Shown here: one piece after another, positions 1 to 7,727 of the stretch
How the letters are laid out: every line of letters begins with the position of its first letter
Position numbering within the stretch: position 1 is the first letter of the stretch
Assembly: GCA_036376135.1 (NCBI GenBank)
Contig: DASVAW010000054.1
Location: forward strand, 1 to 46,844
DNA: 46,844 bases
Direction: 5' to 3'
From: Candidatus Polarisedimenticolaceae bacterium
GTDB lineage: Bacteria; Acidobacteriota; Polarisedimenticolia; Polarisedimenticolales; DASRJG01
Translations under genes and position numbers: made by a program
Notes under the pieces: generated by a model
Database searches by the model: none
Seen by the model: only the letters and a program-made list of their open reading frames with translations
Told to the model about the DNA's origin: nothing

Positions 1-1
1 G

Positions 2-3000
2 CTCTCGGACACCGCACGGGTCGACGTGCTCGACGTGCCGCCGACGGTGACGCTGGACAAGTCGGCGTCTCCGCTGACGCTGCCGGAGCCCGGTGGTGTC
101 TTCACGTACACGCTGACGGTCACGAACACCTCGGTGGAGGCGGTGACGATCGGCGCGCTGACCGATACGAACACGCTGTCGGCGGAGTGTCTGGCGCTGG
201 TGGGGACGACCCTGGCGCCGGGTGCTTCGGCGAGCTGCACCTACACGGTGACCCGCACCGACTCGGGCGTGTACCCGAACCAGGCGTCGGTGACGGTGTC
301 GGACGACGACGGGAACTCGGCGACCGCCACGGACAACGAGAGCGTGACGGTGACCGAGGTGGCGCCGGTGGTGGACATCACCAAGACGGCGGACCCGACG
401 ACGCTGCCGGAACCGCGCGGGGTCTTTACCTTCACGCTGGCGATCGCGAACGGCTCGGTGGAGCCGGTGACGATCACGGCGCTGGGCGACACGAACGCGC
501 TGTCGGCGGAGTGCCTGGCGCTGATCGGCCAGACCCTCGCGGTCGGGGAGACGAAGAGCTGCACCTACCCCGTGACCCACACGGAGTCGGGCAGCTACAG
601 CAACACGGCGACGGTGACCGTGACCGACGACGACGGCGAGACGGCGACCGACACCGACGACGAGACGGTGACAGTGACCGACGTGCTGCCGACGGTGACG
701 CTGGACAAGTCGGTGACGCCGTCGACGATGCCGGAGCCCGGCGGTGACTTCACGTACACGCTGACGGTCACCAATACCTCGGTGGAGGCGGTGACGATCG
801 GCGCGCTGACCGACGACAACCCGCTGTCGGCGGAGTGCCAGGCGCTGGTGGGGACGACCCTCGCGTCGGGTGCCTCGGCGAGCTGCACTTACACGGTGAC
901 CCGCACCGACTCGGGGGTGTACCCGAACCACGCGTCGGTGACGGTGACGGACAACGACGGGAACTCGGCGACCGCCGCGGACAACGAAAGCGTGACGGTG
1001 ACCGAGGTGGCGCCGGTGGTGGACATCACCAAGACGGCGGACCCGACGACGCGGCCGGAGCCCGGCGGGGTCTTCACGTTCACGCTGGCGATCGTGAACG
1101 GCTCGGTGGAGCCGGTGACGATCGCGGCGCTGGGCGATACGAACGCGCTGTCGGCGGAGTGCCTGGCGCTGATCGGCCAGACCCTCGCGGTCGGGGAGAC
1201 GAAAAGCTGCACCTACCCCGTGACCCACACGGAGTCGGGCAGCTACAGCAACACGGCGACGGTGACCGTGACGGACGACGACGGCGAGACGGCGACCGAC
1301 ACCGACGACGAGACGGTGACGGTGACCGACGAGATGCCGACGATCGACCTCGCGAAGGACGTGACGCCGGCCTCCCTGCCGGAGCCGGGCGGCGCCTTCC
1401 AGTACACGCTGACGATCACGAACAACTCGGTCGAGGACGTGACGATCACGGCGCTGACCGACGACAACGCGCTGCCGGCGGGGTGCACCGGCCTGATCGG
1501 CGACGTGCTGGCGCCGGGCGCGAGCGTGAGCTGCAACTACGACGTGACGCACACGGAGTCCGGCACGTACCCGAACACGGCGTCGGTGACGGTGTCGGAC
1601 AACGAGGGCAACACGGCAAGCGACAGCGACAACGAGACGGTGAGCGTCGTCGACGTCCTGCCGACCGTCGATCTGACCAAGTCCGTCTCGCCGAGCTCGT
1701 ATGCCGAGCCGGGCGGCACGTTCACGTTCACCCTCACGGTGAAGAACACCTCGCCCGAGCTCGTCACGATCACCGCGCTCACCGACGACTACCCGTTGCC
1801 CGCGGCGTGCACCGGTCTGATCGGACAGACTCTCGCCGCCGGCCAGACCAAGAGCTGCATCTACACGGTCCCCCACGCCAACGCCGGTATCTACACGAAC
1901 ACGGCGAGCGTGACGGTTGCGGACAACGAGAGCAACACGGCGTCCGACACCGACGACGAGACGGTGACGGTTACGAACGTCGCGCCCGCCATCCGGGTCG
2001 ACAAGACCGCGACCCCCGGCGGCGTGGTCGCGCCGGGAGGCAACGTCACCTTCACCGTGGTCGTGACCAACCTCAGCAATTCGAGCGATCCCGTCACGAT
2101 CACCTCGCTCGTCGACGACGTCCACGGCAACCTGAACGGGCAGGGGAGCTGCATCGTGCCGCAGTTGATCGCGCCGAGCGGCAGCTACACGTGCTCCTTC
2201 ACCGCGTTCGTGGGCGTGCCCGCGGGCCAGGTGACCGGCAGCGAGACCGATACCGTGACCGCGTCCGGCACGGACGACGAGGGGACTCCGGTGAGCGACT
2301 CCGACGACGCCACCGTCACGATCTCCCCGCCGATCGCCGTGACCGACTCCTCGCTGTGCATCTTCGACTTCGGCTCGGAGGAGGGGCGCCAGTGGAAGAG
2401 GCTGTTCACGCCGGCGGCGCCGAACTACAAGTTCACCGCGACGAACCCCGGTCAGTTCTTCTACAACCTGAGCGTGACGGGGACCCCGGGACAGATCGTC
2501 GACGTGACGATCACGCTCCCGTGGCCGTTCGTGACCCAGGGCGCGATGCCGATCCACGTGTACGAGAGCGTGAGCTTCACCACCAACGCGTACGGCGAGA
2601 CCTGCTTCGTCCCCGGTAACGCGATCACGTCGATTCCGAAGTACGTCACCCTCAACGATCCCGCCAGCGACGCCAACTACCTGCCGCTCTACGACGTGCC
2701 GGGGAGCTCGACGGCGCTGACCGGCTACCTGGACGGCGTTCCGAAGACGGCCAGCGTGACCTTCCAGGTCACGATCCCGCAGGGCGGGTTCGTGTACATC
2801 AACCAGCACCTCGACGACGGGCTCAAGGGCCCGCAGATCGATCTCAACGGCAACGGCGCCGATCGGTACCTGCAGGGCTCGAGCGAGGTCGCGCTCGACC
2901 CGCTCAATTACCCGAACCTCTCCAACGTGCTCATTCCGGAGATGGCGTGGCACGAGTTCTGTACGTCGAACTCCACCGGCTTCAACGCCGGCTGCGACCA

Positions 3001-3394
3001 GATCCAGAACGACAACACGTTCAAGAAGAACCCCGGCGTCGCCGGAGCCGCGCAGTACGCGGGCGGCGACAAGCCCGCGAAGGGGCTCACGGTCGAGCTC
3101 GTCAACCCGAACCGCGCGGTCGTCGGCACGGCGGTGACCGACTCGGACGGCTTCTACCAGATCACCTACAAGCACAAGGGGAAGGCGGCGCAGTACACCG
3201 TCCGCTTCTCCCAGGATCCGGCGAAGAACGTCGGATGCACGCAGTCGAAGGTCGCCACGCTGAAGGGGAACGGCTACGACGAGGCCCACTTCAGCTCGAC
3301 GATGCTTCCCGAGGACAACCCGGCCGTGATCCTGACTTGCACGCCGGCGCCTCAGGGAGGCCCGGGCGGGCCGGGAGGGCCCGGCGGCTTCTAG
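2..3394 (+). CDS. Secreted DUF11-like repeat protein (5' end outside window)
   Basis: The reading frame is open to the left edge, so the true start and any signal peptide lie outside; 1130 residues are visible. It carries seven tandem domains of about 108 residues, each opening with a motif like VTLDKS or VDITKT followed by PEPGG and a YTLTVTNTS strand, typical of DUF11/DUF7507-type immunoglobulin-like adhesin repeats. The first six carry two cysteines (AEC or AGC/AAC, then SCTY-like), which suggests a disulfide in each domain. The seventh (PAIRVDK) is the most diverged. From about 2330 the sequence changes to a non-repeat beta-rich part, then a carboxypeptidase-regulatory or SdrD-B-like fold (GLTVELV ... 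DSDGFYQI) near 3080-3240, and ends in a Gly/Pro tail GGPGGPGGPGGF. A cell-surface or secreted stalk role is likely; no enzyme motif is seen. Confidence 0.8.
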   Translation, partial: LSDTARVDVLDVPPTVTLDKSASPLTLPEPGGVFTYTLTVTNTSVEAVTIGALTDTNTLSAECLALVGTTLAPGASASCTYTVTRTDSGVYPNQASVTVSDDDGNSATATDNESVTVTEVAPVVDITKTADPTTLPEPRGVFTFTLAIANGSVEPVTITALGDTNALSAECLALIGQTLAVGETKSCTYPVTHTESGSYSNTATVTVTDDDGETATDTDDETVTVTDVLPTVTLDKSVTPSTMPEPGGDFTYTLTVTNTSVEAVTIGALTDDNPLSAECQALVGTTLASGASASCTYTVTRTDSGVYPNHASVTVTDNDGNSATAADNESVTVTEVAPVVDITKTADPTTRPEPGGVFTFTLAIVNGSVEPVTIAALGDTNALSAECLALIGQTLAVGETKSCTYPVTHTESGSYSNTATVTVTDDDGETATDTDDETVTVTDEMPTIDLAKDVTPASLPEPGGAFQYTLTITNNSVEDVTITALTDDNALPAGCTGLIGDVLAPGASVSCNYDVTHTESGTYPNTASVTVSDNEGNTASDSDNETVSVVDVLPTVDLTKSVSPSSYAEPGGTFTFTLTVKNTSPELVTITALTDDYPLPAACTGLIGQTLAAGQTKSCIYTVPHANAGIYTNTASVTVADNESNTASDTDDETVTVTNVAPAIRVDKTATPGGVVAPGGNVTFTVVVTNLSNSSDPVTITSLVDDVHGNLNGQGSCIVPQLIAPSGSYTCSFTAFVGVPAGQVTGSETDTVTASGTDDEGTPVSDSDDATVTISPPIAVTDSSLCIFDFGSEEGRQWKRLFTPAAPNYKFTATNPGQFFYNLSVTGTPGQIVDVTITLPWPFVTQGAMPIHVYESVSFTTNAYGETCFVPGNAITSIPKYVTLNDPASDANYLPLYDVPGSSTALTGYLDGVPKTASVTFQVTIPQGGFVYINQHLDDGLKGPQIDLNGNGADRYLQGSSEVALDPLNYPNLSNVLIPEMAWHEFCTSNSTGFNAGCDQIQNDNTFKKNPGVAGAAQYAGGDKPAKGLTVELVNPNRAVVGTAVTDSDGFYQITYKHKGKAAQYTVRFSQDPAKNVGCTQSKVATLKGNGYDEAHFSSTMLPEDNPAVILTCTPAPQGGPGGPGGPGGF
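43..1338 (+). repeat. 648-bp tandem super-repeat (two 324-bp domain units per copy)
   Basis: Domains 1 and 2 of the surface protein recur almost unchanged as domains 3 and 4, offset by exactly 648 bases: the word GACGGTGACGCTGGACAAG begins at 43 and again at 691. Domains 5 to 7 downstream have the same 108-residue period but are more diverged. The pattern suggests recent in-frame duplication of a two-domain block on top of an older expansion. Confidence 0.85.
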
Positions 3395-3440
3395 TTCCGT
3401 CCCGAGACGCGGCCTGGGAGAGGCCGTCCTGATGAGGGAG

Positions 3441-3476
3441 ATCGCCGGGCCGGAAGGCCCGGCGATCCGTCGTTTT
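3441..3476 (+). terminator. Intrinsic terminator after the surface repeat gene
   Basis: A perfect 11-bp stem (ATCGCCGGGCC at 3441-3451 with GGCCCGGCGAT at 3456-3466) closes a GGAA loop and is followed by CCGTCGTTTT. It lies between the surface protein stop and the von Willebrand gene start, so these two genes are probably separate transcription units. Confidence 0.8.
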
Positions 3477-3485
3477 GGGGGAGCC

Positions 3486-4355
3486 ATGCAAACCGCGGTA
3501 TTTGCGGCGGTCGGGATGGCGCTGGTGCTGGCGGGAGGGGGTTCCTCGGCCGCCGACGAGGCCGCTCCGGCCCTCGACCTCGCCATCGCGATCGACACGA
3601 GCGGGACGATGGAACGTCTGCTCGACGCGGCGCGGACGGACGTCTGGGACTTCGCGGCCAGGCTGGCCGCGGAGGACCCGGAACGCACGCTCCGCGTCGC
3701 GGTGCTGACGTACGGCAACTTCCACGCGGGCGAGGACGCGGGCTGGGTCCGGATCGAGGCGCCGCTCACGACCGATCTGGACCTCGTCGTGTCGCGGCTG
3801 TTCGCGGCGAGGATCACGGGCGACACGGAGTACGTCGCCCGGGTCGTCCGCACGGCCGTCGAGGGACTCGAGTGGGACCCCGCCGGCTCGAGCCGGAGAA
3901 TCCTCGTCGTACTCGGGAACGAGCGGGCGACGCAGGATCCGCAGGTTTCGCTCGAGGAGTCGGTGCGGATCGCGCGGGACCGCGGGGTCGAGGTTCGCCC
4001 CGTCTACTGCGGAGCGCCGCGAAGCAGCGACGTCGCGTCGTGGACGCGGCTCGCGACCCTCGCCGGGACCTCGCTCGCGATCCTCGAGCCCGCGCCGGGG
4101 GGGCAGGCGACCACCCCCTTCGACGGCGAGATCGCGGCGCTCGGCAACGCGTTCGCCGCCACCTACGCGAAGAAGCGGGACGCGGGAGTCGAGGCGGCGG
4201 AGACGGAACGGACGCGACTGAAGGTGCGGATCCAGGACCTCGCGGCCCGCCGACGGCAGTTCGTGGAGTCGCGCGGCGGGTGGCGCAAGCCTGCGCCCGA
4301 GCTGTCGACGGTCCTGCTCGATCGGGTTCGGGAGGGGGACGCCCCGCGGGACTGA
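3486..4355 (+). CDS. Secreted von Willebrand factor type A domain protein
   Basis: The 289-residue product begins with a signal peptide (MQTAVFAAVGMALVLAGG...ADE). The von Willebrand A fold follows: strand ALDLAIAID, then DTSGT at residues 37-41, a variant of the DxSxS metal-binding (MIDAS) motif, and strands RVAVLTY and RILVVLGNE later. The last 60 residues are charged and helical. I chose the ATG at 3486, with GGGGGAG just before it, because an in-frame ATG at 3432 lies upstream of and across the terminator hairpin. Only 17 bases separate it from the Asp-box protein, so the two are probably co-transcribed. The role is likely metal-dependent protein binding in the periplasm or outside the cell; the partner is unknown. 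Confidence 0.8.
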   Translation: MQTAVFAAVGMALVLAGGGSSAADEAAPALDLAIAIDTSGTMERLLDAARTDVWDFAARLAAEDPERTLRVAVLTYGNFHAGEDAGWVRIEAPLTTDLDLVVSRLFAARITGDTEYVARVVRTAVEGLEWDPAGSSRRILVVLGNERATQDPQVSLEESVRIARDRGVEVRPVYCGAPRSSDVASWTRLATLAGTSLAILEPAPGGQATTPFDGEIAALGNAFAATYAKKRDAGVEAAETERTRLKVRIQDLAARRRQFVESRGGWRKPAPELSTVLLDRVREGDAPRD

Positions 4356-4372
4356 GCGGGGACGGGGGGAGG

Positions 4373-7300
4373 ATGAGATCCCTGTTGTGGGCGTGCACCG
4401 CCCTTGCGGTGTCCTGCACGGTGACGACGGCGGGCGAACGGGCGAAGCCCGACCTGCGCACCTTCCCCGAGGAACTCGAGAAGTTCCTGCTGCGGCAGCT
4501 GCAGCTCGAAGGACTCGACGGCGCATCGGCGGTCCGGGCCCTGCCGGCCGCGAGAACCGAAGGCACGATCGCCGGCGCCGGCCTCGCCGAGGTCCCGAGC
4601 GCCGAGATCGCCCTCGACCTCACGCTGGCGACGCAGGGGGCCTTCGACCGGCAGGCCGTCGTCCTCGGCCGTCCCGGGACCCCGGTCTGTGTCGTGGAGA
4701 TCGAGGACCACCGGCTCCGCTCGCTGCGCTCGTTCGACGGCGGCGCGACGTTCGCGCCCGCCGTCGACGTCTCCGGCGGCGCGGGGGCCGGCGCCGTGGT
4801 CGAGCTCGCCGCCGCCCTCGCGTCGGACGGAAAGGTCTACGCGGCGTGGAGCTTCGCGGACCCGGCGGGCGATCGCGGGCTGCGCTTCGCGCGCTCGAGC
4901 GACGGCTGCCAGTCGTGGAGCTCCCCGACCGAGCTCGTGGCGGGCGGCTCCGCGGCGCTGGGAGTGACGCTGCCCGCCGTGGCGACCGGCGCGTCGGGGC
5001 GCGTCGCCGTCGCGTTCGTCGGGAGGAACGGCTTCGCGGCGTACGTCGCCGCGTCCGCGGACTCCGGGGCGACGTGGAGCGGTCCCGTCCGTGTCGACGC
5101 CGGCTCGGGAGCGTCCTCGTACGCCGTCACCGGAATCGACGTCGCGATCGACGCGGCGTCCCACCGGATCCTCGCCGCCTTCGCCCAGAACCGTGGGACC
5201 ACGTCGTCGATCTGGCAGACGCGGTCGACGGACGGCGGCGCGACCTTCGCGGCCGAGCAGAACCTCGACGCGATCACCGCGAACAAGGCGGGCTCGGACC
5301 TGCCGAACGTGGAGGTCGTCGCGAACGGGGTCGTGTTGATCGCGTACTGGGACGACATCGGCAACAACAGCGTCTTCGTCGCGCGCAGTGAGGACGGCGG
5401 CGGGACCTATTCGGCCGCCTGGGACGACCCCGCGGGTTCCTCCGCGCGCAAACCCCCCCTCGTCCTGGCGTACGATCCCGCCGCCTCCACCATCCAGCTG
5501 GCGTTCGCCTACAACAATTCCCTCTGGCACACCCGCTCCACCGACGACGGGGCGACCTTCGACGTCCTGGCGGTCCTGAGCTCCACGGCCGACGCCGATC
5601 CTCGCGGCTCTCGCCCGGCCCCGCCGCCGGCGATCGCGCGCACGGAGAGCGGGACGTGGGTCCTCGCCTGGTCCGACACCCGTTCCGACGCCTACGCCGA
5701 CACCCGCAGCGACGTCTACGTGCGTCGATCGACGGACGGCGGCGCGACGTGGCAGGCGGATCTTCGCGCGGACACCGACGCGGCCGGCGCCGCCGGCTCG
5801 CAGCTGTCCGGCGTGGCGGCGACCGGCGGCGACGCCTTCTTCGCCGGCTGGATCGATCGCAGGAACGGGTCGGGGCGCGACGAGGACCTCTACGCCAACC
5901 GCTGGGCCGGAGCGTTCGGGAGCGACTACCGGATCGACACGGACGCCGCCACCGCCTCCGCGGCGGTGCTGGGGGACCCTGTGGTCGCGACCGACGGCGC
6001 CAACGGGGTCTACGTCGCCTTCACCGCGAAGGGGAACGGCCACGAATACGACGTCTGGGTCGCGCGCAGCAACGACGGGGGGTACACCTTCCCGGGCGCG
6101 GTGCGCGTCGGCTCCAACCCGGCGGGGCAGCGCGTGCAGGCGGTGCCGTATCTCGCCGCGACCTCGGATGGGCGCGTCTACCTCGTCTACTACGGCGACA
6201 ACCCCGCGACCGGGGAGCGCGAGCTGCGATTCAACCGCTCCCTCGACTTCGGGGTGACGTGGTCGCCGCTCGACACGATCCTCGACTCCTGGCCCCAGAC
6301 CCCGGGATACGTCGTGCCGAGCTTCGACTACCCCAACGTGCAGCTCGTCTCGCCGGGCGCCGGCGCCGTCTACGTCGCCTGGTCGGACAACGTGAACGTC
6401 TTTCTGGCCCGCTCGTTCGACGGCGGCGCGACGTTCAGCACCGCCGACGTCGACCAGGACGCGCGGGGGTACAACCGCCACCCGGCGCTGTGCGCGCAGG
6501 GGAACCAGATCGTCCTCGCGATCATGGCCCCCAAGGTCGCCTTCGACTACTTCAGCGTCTGGGGGACGGTCAGTACGAACCAGGGAGCCTCGTGGAGCTC
6601 CCTCGCGCAGCTGCGCTCGGAGTCGACCGCGGAGCGCGGGGTCCTCCCCGTCGTCGCCTGCGACGGGTCGAACAAGGCCGCCGTCGTCTGGATGGACCGG
6701 CGCGACGGCGCGTCGTACGTGTTGCGCTCGAACCGGTGGACCGGGTCGGCGTGGGGAGGCGACGTCGCGGTGAGCGGCCCCGCGGGGGTGCAGCACTTCT
6801 ACCCGCGTATCGCCTACGCGGGAGCGACGAAGCCGATCGTGGTCTACCAGGACCTCAACGGCTCGGTCTACGCGTCCCGCTCCTCGGATTCCGGGGCGAG
6901 CTTCCCGGCCTACGTCCGACTCGACGCGACGGCTCCGGATCCCGCGCAGGTCTCGGACACGCCCCGGATCGCCTCCGACGGCAACGACGCCTGGACCTTC
7001 TGGATCGAGCGGAGCGCCGGAGAACGCTCGGTCGTCGCGCGCGTGACCCGAGACGGCGGCGTGAACTTCGACGCGGTGCGGCGGATCGACCGGGAGACGC
7101 CGCAGGGGGCCTTCTACAACGGGTACTACGTCATCAACGCCGCGCCGGCGGCGGTCGCCGACGCGGGATTCCTGGCGTGGGCGGGGGTCCGCGGGGACGG
7201 TCGGCGGGACGTCCTGGTGAACGTCGTCGACCTCGACGACGCCGATCGGGACGGGGCCGCGACCGCCACGGACTGCGACGACTCCGACCCCGCGTCTCGC

Positions 7301-7645
7301 GCGGTGCCGTCGGAGGTGGCGGCGCTGGCCCTTTCCAAGGTCGGCTCCACGACGCGTCTGAACTGGACGTCGCAGGACGGGTCCGCGGGAGCGGGGACCT
7401 CCTACGAGGTCAAGTCCGGGTCGATCGCGCAACTGCGAGGCACCGGCGGCTTTGCGGACGCGGTCTGCGTGGGCGCGGCCGTCGCCGATCCGCCCTTTGA
7501 CGACCCGCGCGACCCGCCGGCCGTGGGCGCCGGTTACTACTACCTCCTGCGGGCTCGGAACGGCTGCGGGACGGGGACGTTCGGCGACTCGGGAAGGAGC
7601 CCCGATCCGCGCGACGGCCTCGACGCGGGGGCGGCGTGCCCGTGA
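4373..7645 (+). CDS. Exported Asp-box (BNR) propeller protein with C-terminal fibronectin-like module
   Basis: The product is 1090 residues and starts at an ATG preceded by GGGGGGAGG. The N-terminus MRSLLWACTALAVSC is a signal peptide, perhaps a loose lipobox. About thirteen Asp-box-like motifs (SFDGGATF, SADSGATW, STDGGATW, SNDGGYTF, SLDFGVTW and others) are spread over residues 110-910, as in sialidase-type propellers. I do not see the arginine triad of true sialidases clearly, so enzyme activity is not claimed. Near residue 960 a short acidic stretch (DADRDGAATATDCDDSD) leads into a fibronectin-like module beginning EVAALAL and ending GAACP at the C-terminus; the same module occurs in the proteins at 12142 and 44442. 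It follows the von Willebrand gene by 17 bases. Confidence 0.8.
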   Translation: MRSLLWACTALAVSCTVTTAGERAKPDLRTFPEELEKFLLRQLQLEGLDGASAVRALPAARTEGTIAGAGLAEVPSAEIALDLTLATQGAFDRQAVVLGRPGTPVCVVEIEDHRLRSLRSFDGGATFAPAVDVSGGAGAGAVVELAAALASDGKVYAAWSFADPAGDRGLRFARSSDGCQSWSSPTELVAGGSAALGVTLPAVATGASGRVAVAFVGRNGFAAYVAASADSGATWSGPVRVDAGSGASSYAVTGIDVAIDAASHRILAAFAQNRGTTSSIWQTRSTDGGATFAAEQNLDAITANKAGSDLPNVEVVANGVVLIAYWDDIGNNSVFVARSEDGGGTYSAAWDDPAGSSARKPPLVLAYDPAASTIQLAFAYNNSLWHTRSTDDGATFDVLAVLSSTADADPRGSRPAPPPAIARTESGTWVLAWSDTRSDAYADTRSDVYVRRSTDGGATWQADLRADTDAAGAAGSQLSGVAATGGDAFFAGWIDRRNGSGRDEDLYANRWAGAFGSDYRIDTDAATASAAVLGDPVVATDGANGVYVAFTAKGNGHEYDVWVARSNDGGYTFPGAVRVGSNPAGQRVQAVPYLAATSDGRVYLVYYGDNPATGERELRFNRSLDFGVTWSPLDTILDSWPQTPGYVVPSFDYPNVQLVSPGAGAVYVAWSDNVNVFLARSFDGGATFSTADVDQDARGYNRHPALCAQGNQIVLAIMAPKVAFDYFSVWGTVSTNQGASWSSLAQLRSESTAERGVLPVVACDGSNKAAVVWMDRRDGASYVLRSNRWTGSAWGGDVAVSGPAGVQHFYPRIAYAGATKPIVVYQDLNGSVYASRSSDSGASFPAYVRLDATAPDPAQVSDTPRIASDGNDAWTFWIERSAGERSVVARVTRDGGVNFDAVRRIDRETPQGAFYNGYYVINAAPAAVADAGFLAWAGVRGDGRRDVLVNVVDLDDADRDGAATATDCDDSDPASRAVPSEVAALALSKVGSTTRLNWTSQDGSAGAGTSYEVKSGSIAQLRGTGGFADAVCVGAAVADPPFDDPRDPPAVGAGYYYLLRARNGCGTGTFGDSGRSPDPRDGLDAGAACP

Positions 7646-7687
7646 GGGCCCGCGCGGGGGCGGTCCCCGGGCCGTTTCTTCGTTGAC

Positions 7688-7717
7688 TTGACCGGCTGCC
7701 CGCCGCGCGGCTAGCGT
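7688..7717 (+). promoter_or_regulatory. Possible promoter for the potassium operon
   Basis: TTGACC at 7688-7693 is followed after 18 bases by TAGCGT at 7712-7717, close to the ATG at 7728. The -35 part is good and the -10 part poor, so this is only a candidate. If real, the transcript would be nearly leaderless. Confidence 0.25.
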
Positions 7718-7727
7718 GCCCGCCGTC

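Noticed and set aside
835-2619. A 594-residue frame in the surface repeat gene, periodic like the real protein
   Set aside because: The period is only the echo of the 324-bp repeat in a second frame. The composition is Gly/Arg/Asp/His only.
3432-3485. Upstream ATG start for the von Willebrand protein
   Set aside because: It would place the start before the terminator hairpin and push the signal peptide inward. ATG 3486 has a ribosome site and a proper signal peptide.
4373-7645. Calling the Asp-box proteins sialidases
   Set aside because: Asp-boxes occur in many propellers, and the arginine triad and the Asp/Tyr/Glu catalytic set were not identified.
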